DNA of 11,872 nucleotides from Rickettsiales bacterium (GTDB taxonomy: Bacteria; Pseudomonadota; Alphaproteobacteria; Rs-D84). The notes beneath the pieces were generated by a model that had not been told where the DNA came from, did no database searches, and saw nothing but the letters and a program-made list of their open reading frames with translations. The position numbers were made by a program, and so were the translations under genes. Positions 1-5,865 of this stretch are shown one piece after another. The stretch spans positions 1 through 11,872 of the forward strand of contig JAIRZE010000024.1 in the NCBI GenBank assembly GCA_031267375.1. The letters run 5' to 3'. Every line of letters begins with the position of its first letter. The first letter of the stretch is position 1.

Positions 1-32
1 TGTTATTGTATTAGTATACTAATACAATAACA
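1..32. repeat. Perfect 32-bp palindrome at the contig edge
   Basis: The first 16 bases (TGTTATTGTATTAGTA) are followed immediately by their exact reverse complement, with no loop. The element is AT-rich and starts at base 1, so its true extent to the left is unknown. It could be a natural inverted repeat or an assembly break at a fold-back. A hairpin telomere would also look like this, but nothing else here supports that. No gene is visible between it and the next repeat. Confidence 0.85.
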
Positions 33-72
33 TACATTTTATGACTCCTACCCCGTCCGCCTGCGGCATCCA

Positions 73-110
73 CCCCTTCCCTTTGGGAAGGGGAATTTAG
101 ACCGAGTTTA
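73..110. repeat. Short palindromic intergenic repeat, copy A (partial)
   Basis: A perfect 9-bp hairpin (CCCCTTCCC, loop TTT, GGGAAGGGG) is followed by AATTTAGACCGAGTTTA. That tail matches the outer arm of two other repeats in this window (9609-9739 and 10376-10430), read as GGGGAATT-AGACCG-GCTTA with small changes. The left outer arm is not recognisable, so this copy is truncated or diverged. Confidence 0.6.
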
Positions 111-114
111 TAAT

Positions 115-142
115 TGCTAACTGCTCATTGCTCATTGCTAAT
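115..142. repeat. Four 7-bp tandem units (TGCTAAC/TGCTCAT/TGCTAAT)
   Basis: Four consecutive heptamers begin at 115, 122, 129 and 136: TGCTAAC, TGCTCAT, TGCTCAT and TGCTAAT. It is a short microsatellite next to the terminator of the minus-strand gene. No function is evident. Confidence 0.7.
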
Positions 143-166
143 TAAAAACGCGCCGCTCGGCGCGTT
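143..166 (-). terminator. Rho-independent terminator of the small membrane protein gene
   Basis: Read on the minus strand, a 9-bp perfect stem (AACGCGCCG, loop AG, CGGCGCGTT) is followed by a T-rich run, TTTTAATT. It starts two bases after the TAA stop of the gene ending at 169. Confidence 0.85.
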
Positions 167-168
167 GT

Positions 169-480
169 TTAGTTCACATCATTCTGCTGCTTGCAACAGG
201 CCATTTCCCACCAAGCCGCCAAGCCCGGAACCAAGAACAGCACCACGCCCGCAATTTTCCACAGCCCTATCATATCATAGGTATACATTTCAACATCCTG
301 CAACGAACAGAACATCATATCCTCCATCAAGCCCGCATAAAAGCTGGTCATTGACACCAGCCAGAATGCCACTATCAGCCCCAAATTAATGGCAAATGCC
401 CGCAGCAGCATATTGCGTTTGTGTTGCAGCTTTGTGCAAATATGCTGCATTTGATCGGCCGGCAGATTTTTCTGAATCAT
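169..480 (-). CDS. Small two-helix inner-membrane protein, unknown function
   Basis: This 103-residue protein has a polar, basic N-terminus (about 1-26) and two hydrophobic segments (about 27-48 and 76-92). The stretch between them is Met- and Asp/Glu-rich, and the tail CCKQQNDVN contains a Cys pair. The ATG at 480 is preceded by a strong Shine-Dalgarno site (AAGGAGA, eight bases upstream), and the gene ends at a clear intrinsic terminator, so it is very likely expressed as a single-gene unit. I recognise no named family. It appears to be a lineage-specific envelope protein. A candidate -10 box (TAGAAT on the minus strand, 509-514) has no convincing -35 partner. Confidence 0.75.
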   Translation of the reverse strand: MIQKNLPADQMQHICTKLQHKRNMLLRAFAINLGLIVAFWLVSMTSFYAGLMEDMMFCSLQDVEMYTYDMIGLWKIAGVVLFLVPGLAAWWEMACCKQQNDVN

Positions 481-503
481 AATTTTCTCCTTTTAATTAT
501 GCA

Positions 504-535
504 GGTAAATTCTATCATTTTCAGGCCAATTTACC
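504..535. promoter_or_regulatory. 8-bp inverted repeat over a candidate -10 box; possible operator
   Basis: GGTAAATT at 504-511 and AATTTACC at 528-535 are perfect inverted copies 16 bases apart, upstream of the minus-strand membrane gene. The left half overlaps TAGAAT (minus strand, 509-514), which could be a -10 hexamer. A dimeric repressor could bind such a site. No regulator gene is nearby, so this is only a candidate. Confidence 0.3.
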
Positions 536-565
536 GATAGGACGCTATTCCAAATATAATCTAAA

Positions 566-722
566 CGAACACGAAGTGTTCGTCATACCGGCGCAGGCCG
601 GTATCCACTGCGCCGCAGGCTTTAACGCGCAAGCGCATTTCATATTTATTATCGCTTCGCGATTAAGGTCTGCGACGCAGTGGATCCCAGCCTTCGCTGG
701 GATGACGGCTCTGACGAGCCGT
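566..722. repeat. Nested palindromic intergenic element with 38-bp inverted arms
   Basis: The arms 581-618 and 670-707 are inverted copies matching at 32 of 38 positions, each starting CGTCAT. Each arm also holds its own hairpin: CCGG-CGCAGG-CCGG on the left, CCCAGC-CTTC-GCTGGG on the right. Two further hairpins flank the element: CGAACAC-GAA-GTGTTCG (566-582) and ACGGCTC-TGAC-GAGCCGT (705-722). The 51-base centre contains GCGCAAGCGC and TCGCTTCGCGA. No open reading frame of note lies in it. This fits a MITE-like or large REP-like mobile repeat and fills most of the gene-free stretch 481-804. Confidence 0.75.
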
Positions 723-754
723 TTATATAGATACTAAAAATTCCATAATAATAC

Positions 755-782
755 TTGACAAATGAATTATTTGGACTATTAT
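755..782 (+). promoter_or_regulatory. Sigma70-type promoter for the 805-1836 unit
   Basis: A consensus -35 TTGACA (755-760), a 16-base spacer and a -10 TATTAT (777-782, one mismatch) are present. Transcription would begin near 789, just before the ribosome site AAGAGG (791-796), giving a leader of only about 15 bases. Confidence 0.7.
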
Positions 783-804
783 TTGTCTAAAAGAGGTTTT
801 GGCA

Positions 805-1554
805 ATGTTCAAAAAACTGAAATTAAAAATCGCAAGCTCTTTGGTCAAAAGCGCCGAACGCAACGAAACAACCAAAAAGTCCGCAAAAAAATCAAAATTC
901 TGGGCGCGTGTTTGGAAAATCATTTCCGCGCCTTTCCGCTTTGCCGCCCGCGCGCTGCGCGCTTTCTGGCGCTGGCTTTGCCGCATAGACTTGGTAGGGC
1001 TTATCAATCTGACTCTGTTGCTGGCAATCATCGTATTGTTTGCAATTCTGACTATGCATTTCGTTTCCTGCAAAAAAGCCGGGCAAATCACAATAACAGA
1101 TCGTCCGTACATTGCAGCGCCGGCACCTGCGCCAAAGGCAGAGACGATTGAAATTCCAGCAAAGGCGACCGTTGATACAAAGACTTTGGAAGCGACGATC
1201 ACTCTGCCGCTGAAAAAAGTCATTGAAAAAGCAAAACCGGAAGTGCAAAATGCAAAACCTGTCAGCGAAAGCAAAAAATTAAATTTCTATGGCGATATGG
1301 TGATTGACGGGCAGTTGCCGGGCCAAAAATTAACCGCTGGCACGACTATTGAAGGTAATGTATACTTGCAAAATATGCGTCGCTATACTTTGCCCTGCGG
1401 CATAGTCATTGACGGGGACTTGTTCCTGCGCGATGTGGAAATGCTGCGCTTTTGCGGGGATTTTACGATTACGGGAAATATTTATGTCAGCCGCCGTTCG
1501 TCCTTTGGACCGATACCGACAACCGCGCGTCTGGGCGGACAGGTTATATTTTAA
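805..1554 (+). CDS. Single-pass envelope protein with basic N-terminus and repetitive C-terminal domain
   Basis: This 249-residue protein is not a family I can name. Residues 1-60 are strongly basic and probably cytoplasmic. One hydrophobic helix (about 62-86) would anchor it in the inner membrane. A Pro/Ala-rich linker follows (about 98-125). Residues about 160-249 contain repeated short turns (VIDGQL, TIEGNVYL, VIDGDLFL, TITGNIYV), a rhythm typical of beta-solenoid or bactofilin-like folds. The ATG at 805 is chosen because AAGAGG (791-796) lies eight bases upstream; a TTG at 799 would be too close. A strong promoter precedes it, and a small broken gene follows 24 bases later in the same unit. 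A structural or peptidoglycan-associated role is a guess. Confidence 0.75.
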   Translation: MFKKLKLKIASSLVKSAERNETTKKSAKKSKFWARVWKIISAPFRFAARALRAFWRWLCRIDLVGLINLTLLLAIIVLFAILTMHFVSCKKAGQITITDRPYIAAPAPAPKAETIEIPAKATVDTKTLEATITLPLKKVIEKAKPEVQNAKPVSESKKLNFYGDMVIDGQLPGQKLTAGTTIEGNVYLQNMRRYTLPCGIVIDGDLFLRDVEMLRFCGDFTITGNIYVSRRSSFGPIPTTARLGGQVIF

Positions 1555-1578
1555 GAAAAAAATAAAAAGGAGCAAAAA

Positions 1579-1836
1579 ATAGCAAATGAAAAAGACTTTA
1601 CTGATGAAGTAAAAGGCACAGTTCACAAAAATTCAGGTTGTGTTGCCGGCGGATGTTTGGGCGTTGCCGGATTTATGGGCGCAAGCTGAGTCGCGGGTAT
1701 GATCGGCGGTAAGTATACTTTTGCGATTATCGTCGGCGGGTTGCTTGTATTGTATGTTTTTAACAGCAAGACAAAACAATTCGTAAAGAAAACTCATCAC
1801 GGATTGAAAACGAAAATCAAAGATTGGACACGGTAA
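1579..1836 (+). pseudogene. Broken small membrane protein gene (ATA start, in-frame TGA)
   Basis: An 85-codon frame runs to TAA at 1834 and reads like a real protein: polar start (ANEKDFTDEVKG), Gly/Cys-rich hydrophobic stretch (GCVAGGCLGVAGFMGAS), then GGKYTFAIIVGGLLVLYVF and a basic tail ending KIKDWTR. It has an ideal ribosome site (AAGGAG, six bases before codon 1) and a terminator directly after the stop. However, codon 1 is ATA and codon 37 (1687-1689) is TGA. The two lesions point to a recently inactivated gene or to base errors in the assembly. An out-of-frame ATG at 1586 gives only MKKTLLMK. Residual translation could begin at the ATG after the TGA (43 codons), but no good ribosome site precedes it. 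Confidence 0.7.
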
Positions 1837-1860
1837 AAACGCGGCGAATGCCGCGTTTTT
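1835..1860. terminator. Bidirectional intrinsic terminator
   Basis: A perfect 11-bp stem (AAAAACGCGGC, loop GAAT, GCCGCGTTTTT) carries T-rich tails in both directions. It ends the plus-strand unit 805-1836 and the minus-strand secG, whose TAA stop overlaps its edge. Confidence 0.9.
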
Positions 1861-2167
1861 AATTTTCCGGAACCTGGGCCGGGGCCACGGGCTGAGTCAA
1901 TTCTTGACGCAATTCAGACTGCTGCGCCGCGGTATTGTACCTTGACGAAACTATCGCCAGCAACGCGCACAGCACAAAGAATATCACCGCCAGCCAAGCC
2001 GTCATCTTGGTCAGAAAATTTCCCGCCGAAGCGCCCGTCAGCGCGCCGCCGAACATAGATGCCGCGCTGGAACCGGACATACCGCTGCCTTCGGATTTTT
2101 GCAGCAAAATAACGCCTATCATCATAACGGCGACAATTATTAAAAGTGTAAGCAATACAGAGAACAT
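1859..2167 (-). CDS. secG: SecG, protein-export channel subunit
   Basis: SecG is the small inner-membrane partner of SecY and SecE and aids preprotein translocation. The 102-residue product shows the family pattern: a first helix (about 2-22) ending in VILLQKSEGSGMSGSSAASMF, a Gly/Ser-rich loop with MFGGALTGASAGNFLTK, and a second helix (about 54-74). A Gln/Pro-rich tail follows, as is common in alphaproteobacteria. The ATG at 2167 is preferred over an upstream in-frame TTG at 2182 because AAAGGA lies six bases before it. It has its own promoter and ends at the shared terminator. Confidence 0.95.
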   Translation of the reverse strand: MFSVLLTLLIIVAVMMIGVILLQKSEGSGMSGSSAASMFGGALTGASAGNFLTKMTAWLAVIFFVLCALLAIVSSRYNTAAQQSELRQELTQPVAPAQVPEN

Positions 2168-2197
2168 AGAATTTCCTTTCAAGTGTTAGTTCAAGCA

Positions 2198-2226
2198 ATT
2201 TTATACACCGAATGCCGCAATTGCAA
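2198..2226 (-). promoter_or_regulatory. Promoter for secG
   Basis: On the minus strand, TTGCAA (2226-2221), a 17-base spacer and TAAAAT (2203-2198) form a good sigma70-like promoter. Transcription would start near 2191, about 24 bases before the secG ATG. secG therefore need not depend on read-through from rnc. Confidence 0.6.
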
Positions 2227-2250
2227 GAAATAAGTTAGGAGAAACACACC

Positions 2251-2475
2251 TAATCGCGCAGCGACTCCTGCCCCCTTGTGGGGCGGGATAGAGTTGGCTT
2301 GGTGGGGCGACCTTGTCCCAAGGTCGCCAAAGGCGGGTTTGTCCCAAACCCGCCCCATCTAGCAACTCTTGGGTGGGGGTAAATATTAATACCCCCACCC
2401 AAGAACTTCTAACTCGCTGCGCTCGTAAGAAGTTCTATCCCGCCCCACAAGGGGGCAGGAGTCGCTTCGCGATTA
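2251..2475. repeat. Large nested palindrome between rnc and secG
   Basis: The arms 2251-2292 and 2434-2475 are inverted copies with one mismatch over 42 bp. Inside are four further stems: GGCGACCTTG-TCC-CAAGGTCGCC (2306-2328), GGCGGGTTTG-TCC-CAAACCCGCC (2332-2354), a 15-bp stem with an AT loop (2367-2404), and AGAACTTCT/AGAAGTTCT (2402-2410 and 2428-2436). The first two stems share the same TCC loop. The element starts 18 bases after the rnc stop on the minus strand. It has no convincing gene and no T-run, so it is not a simple terminator. It fills the gene-free stretch between rnc and the secG promoter. Confidence 0.9.
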
Positions 2476-2493
2476 TGGGGGCGCTTTCTGCGA

Positions 2494-3123
2494 TTATCCA
2501 AAAATCTTCAACAGCTCTGCGGCGGCCGCTGCCGTTGCCGCTTTCTTGGACACCCCTTGGCCCGACGCAGTTTTCCCCAGCGCATTTACGCGCACATTAA
2601 ACACAGGGCTATGACTATTGCCCGATTCTGGCAAAAACTCATATTCCGGAAGCGCCCCGCTGTCAGATTTCTGCACGAATTCCTGCAAGGCCGTCTTTGC
2701 ATCCTTTGGCGCAACAGCATCTGCGGCCGCCAATGGCCGCCAATTATCAACCACAACCGCGCGTGCCGCTTCAAACCCGCCGTCCAGATAAATCGCGCCC
2801 AAGGTCGCCTCCATCGCGTTCGCCAAGATATGATTCAAGCGGCCGCCCGTCATATGCCCGTGGCGGACTTTTTTATCAAATCCGAAAGTCTTTGCAACCG
2901 CGCACAATGTATCCGTTGAAACCAAGACCGCGTGGCGGCGGGCCAATTCGCCCTCTGATTCCTTTGGGAACATTTCATAAAGCAGCACGGCGACGGACAG
3001 CCCCAGGACTCGGTCGCCTATGAATTCCAAACGCTCGTTATTATTGACCGCATTCGCGCCGCTTTGCGTCATCGCCAGGTCAAACAGTTTTGCGTCGTTA
3101 AAAGTATATTTCAGTTTTTTCAC
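2494..3123 (-). CDS. rnc: Ribonuclease III
   Basis: RNase III cuts double-stranded RNA and processes rRNA precursors. This 209-residue protein (slightly short for the family) has the signature NERLEFIGDRVLG, giving acidic residues E30, E33 and D37, and a second metal-site region ILANAMEATLGAIYLDGG with E105. The position aligned with E. coli D114 is Asn (N102) here, which is unusual. A double-stranded-RNA-binding domain fills about 140-209 (KTALQEFVQK ... GVSKKAATAAAAAELLKIF). The start is GTG at 3123, sharing its G with the lepB stop (TAGTG), so the two genes are translationally coupled. The neighbouring 3' palindrome could itself be an RNase III substrate. Confidence 0.95.
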   Translation of the reverse strand: MKKLKYTFNDAKLFDLAMTQSGANAVNNNERLEFIGDRVLGLSVAVLLYEMFPKESEGELARRHAVLVSTDTLCAVAKTFGFDKKVRHGHMTGGRLNHILANAMEATLGAIYLDGGFEAARAVVVDNWRPLAAADAVAPKDAKTALQEFVQKSDSGALPEYEFLPESGNSHSPVFNVRVNALGKTASGQGVSKKAATAAAAAELLKIFG

Positions 3124-4007
3124 TATTTAATCCCCAGGCCGAATCTGTCCCAGCGCATTTTGCTGGGCCAGGTCCAGAACGCTATCATCGGCGTGTAATA
3201 ATTATGCGAATACCAGACAGACCACACGCGGCCCATAATATTATCCCGCGGCACAAAGCCCACATTCACGCGGCTGTCCGCAGACCGGTCGCGGTCGTCG
3301 CCCATCATAAAGTAATGCCCGTCCGGTACTGTGAACGCCGGGGTATTGTCAAAGTCCGCATCGTCCGAAACTTCTACAATTTTGTGGCGAACGCCGTTGG
3401 GCAGGACTTCGTCATATTCCATCGCATTGATTACCCCGCAATCCCACGGAATCTGCCGGCAATATGAATCAGACTTATATTCAATGGTATAATTAAACGG
3501 CGCGGGCGCGTTGTCTATGAAAATCTTGTTGCCCTTTATCGCCATATTGTCTTTGTAAAAACCGACGCCGCGCAACGACTTTGGCAAATTAGCCATTATA
3601 TACGGATGCGGATTTTCGCGCACAACCTGCTTGCCGTTGATATGCAGGCGCCCTCCTATCATCTGAACGGTATCGCCGGGCTGGCCGATCAAGCGCTTTA
3701 CATAGTCCAAAGATTCATCCGCCGGATTTCTGAAAACCACCACATCGCCCTGTTTTGGCTCGCGCCCAAAAGTCGCAAAGCGTCCGTTCCAGACTTTCCA
3801 AGATCCGAATGGAAAAGAATACCGCGAATAGCCATATGACCACTTTGTTATGAAAATGTGATCGCCGACCTGCAAGGTTGGAATCATAGAACCGGACGGG
3901 ATGTTAAATGGCTCTATCAGCAGAGAGCGGAAGACGATTGCGATCAATCCGCCGTAAAAAAGAGTATTGAACCATTCGCGCGCTATATTTTTATTTTTTA
4001 CCGGCAT
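3123..4007 (-). CDS. lepB: Signal peptidase I
   Basis: This inner-membrane Ser-Lys protease removes signal peptides from exported proteins. The 294-residue sequence has one N-terminal helix (about 14-31), the nucleophile box IPSGSMIPTL with S40, and the general-base box DYVKRLIG with K104. The late conserved box MGDDRDRSADSR is also present. Residues about 140-230 form a large insert in the catalytic beta domain, with a Cys pair in DSYCRQIPWDCGVI, as in many proteobacterial LepB proteins. The ATG at 4007 follows an AAGGAAATGAA ribosome site. The gene leads a unit with rnc, a pairing common in proteobacteria, and shares its upstream region with yifB. Confidence 0.96.
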   Translation of the reverse strand: MPVKNKNIAREWFNTLFYGGLIAIVFRSLLIEPFNIPSGSMIPTLQVGDHIFITKWSYGYSRYSFPFGSWKVWNGRFATFGREPKQGDVVVFRNPADESLDYVKRLIGQPGDTVQMIGGRLHINGKQVVRENPHPYIMANLPKSLRGVGFYKDNMAIKGNKIFIDNAPAPFNYTIEYKSDSYCRQIPWDCGVINAMEYDEVLPNGVRHKIVEVSDDADFDNTPAFTVPDGHYFMMGDDRDRSADSRVNVGFVPRDNIMGRVWSVWYSHNYYTPMIAFWTWPSKMRWDRFGLGIK

Positions 4008-4031
4008 TTTTCATTTCCTTTCTTTTTGCGC

Positions 4032-4060
4032 ATTTTAGAACTTGAATTAAACAAGCGCAA
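4032..4060 (-). promoter_or_regulatory. Promoter for lepB-rnc
   Basis: On the minus strand, TTGCGC (4060-4055), a 17-base spacer and TAAAAT (4037-4032) are present. The start would be near 4025, 18 bases before the lepB ATG. This promoter physically overlaps the yifB promoter on the other strand. Confidence 0.5.
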
Positions 4061-4070
4061 GCTTTATTAT
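4042..4070 (+). promoter_or_regulatory. Promoter for yifB, possibly leaderless
   Basis: TTGAAT (4042-4047), an exact 17-base spacer and TATTAT (4065-4070) form a promoter whose expected start point is about 4076-4078. The yifB ATG is at 4077. No Shine-Dalgarno site precedes that ATG. Confidence 0.55.
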
Positions 4071-4076
4071 GCGCCT

Positions 4077-5594
4077 ATGATTTCACTGAATTCTTTAATT
4101 TTCACCGGAATGGACGCCACACGAATAGAAGTTCAAATCCAGATGACCGGCAATATGTCCGCAGAAAATAATTTTGCCCTGATCGGGTTGCCGGACCGCG
4201 CGGTCAAGGAATCTTATACTCGCATTTGGAATACTCTGTCCGCGTTGAACATCTCTATGCCGCCGAAAAAAATCACAGTCAATCTGGCGCCCAGCGATAT
4301 TGAAAAATCGGGGGCTCACTTTGACCTGCCGATACTGTGCGGGATTTTATGCGCTATTGGAATTCTGCCCCAGGAAAAGCTGGCGCAATATGTGATATTG
4401 GGCGAAGTCGGACTGAACGGACGCTTGGCAAAAACAAACGGAATTCTGCCGGCCGCGGTTTGGGCAAAGCAAAATGGCCTGGGGATTATTTGCCCGGTGG
4501 ACTGCGGGGCGGAAGCAAAATGGGCCGGAAACAATGACATCTTGGCCGCGGGTCATATTCTGGACTTGATAAATCATTTCAAAGGAACCCAGATTCTGCC
4601 CACGCCCAGCGCGGGCCCACCCGCGGCGGCAATTGCGCGGTGCGGCGATTTGGCAGAGGTTCACGGACAGCTGGCGGCAAAGCGGGCCTTGGAAATCGCG
4701 GCCGCTGGCGGGCACGCTATGCTGATGATAGGCCCCCCCGGATCGGGTAAGACTATGCTGGCGTCGCGTCTGCCCGGAATTATGCCGGCGATGACCGCGG
4801 AAGAAATTTTGGAATCATCTATGATTTATTCAATTGCGGGCCACCTTAACGCGCAAAGCTTGGTGTCAGAGCGTCCGTTCCGCAGCGTGCATCACACGGC
4901 CAGCAGCGTTGCGCTGGCTGGCGGCGGCAGCGATGCAAAGCCCGGGGAATTTTCATTGGCGCATAATGGAGTTTTATTCTTGGACGAGTTGCCGGAATTT
5001 CAGCGGGCGACTTTGGAAATTCTGCGCCAGCCTATGGAATCGGGAAAAATTATGATCTCGCGCGCGAAAAAGACAGCCGCGTATCCGGCGCGATTCCAGC
5101 TGATCGCCGCGATGAATCCGTGCCCCTGCGGACACCTTGGGAACAGCGCGCTGTCGTGTTCGCGCGCGCCCAGATGCGCAGAGGCTTATCAAAATAAAAT
5201 CAGCGGGCCGCTGCTGGACCGCATAGACTTGCATATTGATGTGGATCCTGTGAATCCCTGGGAAATGTCAAAAGATTCCACGCCGGCGGAAACATCGGCG
5301 ACGGTGCGGGCGCGGGTGGTGGTGGCGCGGAGCCGGCAGATTGCGCGACAGGGAATAATGAATGCGCATCTGGACGGCAAAGACTTGGACGCGGCGGTGA
5401 ATTTATCTGATGAATTGACAGAGTTTTTGAATGCCGCGGCGCAAAAAATGGGATTGTCCGCGCGCGGATATAACCGGATAAAGAGAATCGCGCGGACTAT
5501 TGCGGACCTGCGCGGAAGTGATATTGTAGAGTTGAATGATTTGACCGAGGCTATTTCATATCGTCCGATAAATCGCGGAAAATATTTTGTGTAA
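4077..5594 (+). CDS. yifB: YifB/ComM-type Mg-chelatase-like AAA ATPase
   Basis: This family includes ComM, a hexameric helicase that promotes branch migration when incoming DNA recombines; it is also widespread in bacteria not known to be competent. The 505-residue length equals that of typical YifB proteins. The N-terminal ChlI/Lon-like domain (about 1-190) contains FALIGLPDRAVKES and VILGEVGLNGRL. The ATPase core has Walker A GPPGSGKT (219-226), FRSVHHTAS, Walker B FLDELPEF (D303, E304) and MNPCPCGHLG (346-355). C349, C351, C361 and C367 could bind zinc. A C-terminal Mg-chelatase-type helical domain ends the protein. The frame is open further upstream, but the ATG at 4077 gives the family's conserved start MISLNSLIFTGMDA. 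It appears to be a single-gene unit. Confidence 0.93.
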   Translation: MISLNSLIFTGMDATRIEVQIQMTGNMSAENNFALIGLPDRAVKESYTRIWNTLSALNISMPPKKITVNLAPSDIEKSGAHFDLPILCGILCAIGILPQEKLAQYVILGEVGLNGRLAKTNGILPAAVWAKQNGLGIICPVDCGAEAKWAGNNDILAAGHILDLINHFKGTQILPTPSAGPPAAAIARCGDLAEVHGQLAAKRALEIAAAGGHAMLMIGPPGSGKTMLASRLPGIMPAMTAEEILESSMIYSIAGHLNAQSLVSERPFRSVHHTASSVALAGGGSDAKPGEFSLAHNGVLFLDELPEFQRATLEILRQPMESGKIMISRAKKTAAYPARFQLIAAMNPCPCGHLGNSALSCSRAPRCAEAYQNKISGPLLDRIDLHIDVDPVNPWEMSKDSTPAETSATVRARVVVARSRQIARQGIMNAHLDGKDLDAAVNLSDELTEFLNAAAQKMGLSARGYNRIKRIARTIADLRGSDIVELNDLTEAISYRPINRGKYFV

Positions 5595-5616
5595 GAAAAC
5601 TTTGCCAAAGAAAAAC

Positions 5617-5644
5617 TTGATTTTCGGATTTTTTTGTGTAGAAT
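5617..5644 (+). promoter_or_regulatory. Promoter for tRNA-Arg
   Basis: TTGATT (5617-5622), a 16-base spacer and TAGAAT (5639-5644) are present. The expected start near 5651 is four bases before the mature tRNA 5' end. It may also drive lysS if transcripts pass through the downstream terminator. Confidence 0.65.
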
Positions 5645-5654
5645 AGGCAAAGTT

Positions 5655-5731
5655 GCGCCCGTAGCTTAACTGGATAAAGTCCCTGACTACGAATCAGGTG
5701 AGTGCAAGTTCGAATCCTGCCGGGCGCGCCA
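5655..5731 (+). tRNA. tRNA-Arg (anticodon ACG)
   Basis: A 77-base cloverleaf is visible with CCA encoded. The acceptor stem is GCGCCCG/CGGGCGC (5655-5661 and 5721-5727), with discriminator G5728. The anticodon stem is CCTGA/TCAGG with loop CTACGAA, placing anticodon ACG at 5689-5691. The A would be deaminated to inosine by TadA in bacteria. The T loop is TTCGAAT. The T stem GCAAG/CCTGC has one A-C mismatch (A5707 with C5717), and the D stem ends in a G-T pair. Confidence 0.95.
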
Positions 5732-5732
5732 C

Positions 5733-5767
5733 CAAATTTCACCGAGCGAAGCGAGGGCTGAAATTTG
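5733..5767. repeat. Palindrome directly after the tRNA
   Basis: CAAATTTCA (5733-5741) and TGAAATTTG (5759-5767) are perfect inverted copies around CCGAGCGAAGCGAGGGC. No T-run follows, so it is not a clear terminator. The piece AATTTCACCGAGC resembles the end of the repeat at 9609-9739 (AATTTTCACCGAGC), so it may be a remnant of that family. A second weak stem, GTCCGC/GCGGAC, lies at about 5782-5802. Confidence 0.5.
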
Positions 5768-5833
5768 AGTGTCTCGCCGAAGTCCGCAGGACAAAGGCGG
5801 ACAAACAGACCAGATTCAAAAAAAAAAGAAAAA

Positions 5834-5863
5834 ATGTCATATATTTGCAAGAAATTGATTTAA
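5834..5863 (+). CDS. Candidate lysS leader peptide MSYICKKLI
   Basis: A nine-codon frame ATG ... TAA lies in the leader of lysyl-tRNA synthetase and contains adjacent Lys codons AAG-AAA (5849-5854). Its start is preceded by an A-rich tract with only a weak GAAAAA ribosome site. The Lys codons fall inside the 5' strand of a possible RNA stem (GCAAGA 5847-5852 with TCTTGC 5883-5888). Its small size means it could be chance; only its place before lysS makes it noteworthy. Confidence 0.3.
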   Translation: MSYICKKLI

Positions 5864-5865
5864 GC

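Noticed and set aside
723..1274. Minus-strand frame of 183 codons
   Set aside because: Antisense to the envelope gene, which has a promoter, ribosome site and sensible topology.
1687..1689. TGA as selenocysteine, or as Trp under an altered code
   Set aside because: No evident selenocysteine hairpin, the start codon is also damaged, Trp uses TGG elsewhere, and TGA ends the outer-membrane gene directly after its terminal Phe.
2306..2354. CRISPR-like array from the two similar hairpins
   Set aside because: Only two units, no regular spacers and no cas genes; they are internal stems of a palindrome.
2201..2600. Short frames on both strands across the large palindrome
   Set aside because: They encode repeated mirror peptides created by the inverted arms (for example APQGGRSR on both strands).
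3858..4076. Longer N-terminus for yifB
   Set aside because: This extension overlaps lepB and both promoters, and family proteins begin at MISLNS-like sequence.
5551..5850. Minus-strand frame across the tRNA (contains GAPGRIRTCTHLIRSQ)
   Set aside because: It is the antisense of tRNA-Arg plus flanks; this peptide is a known false annotation.
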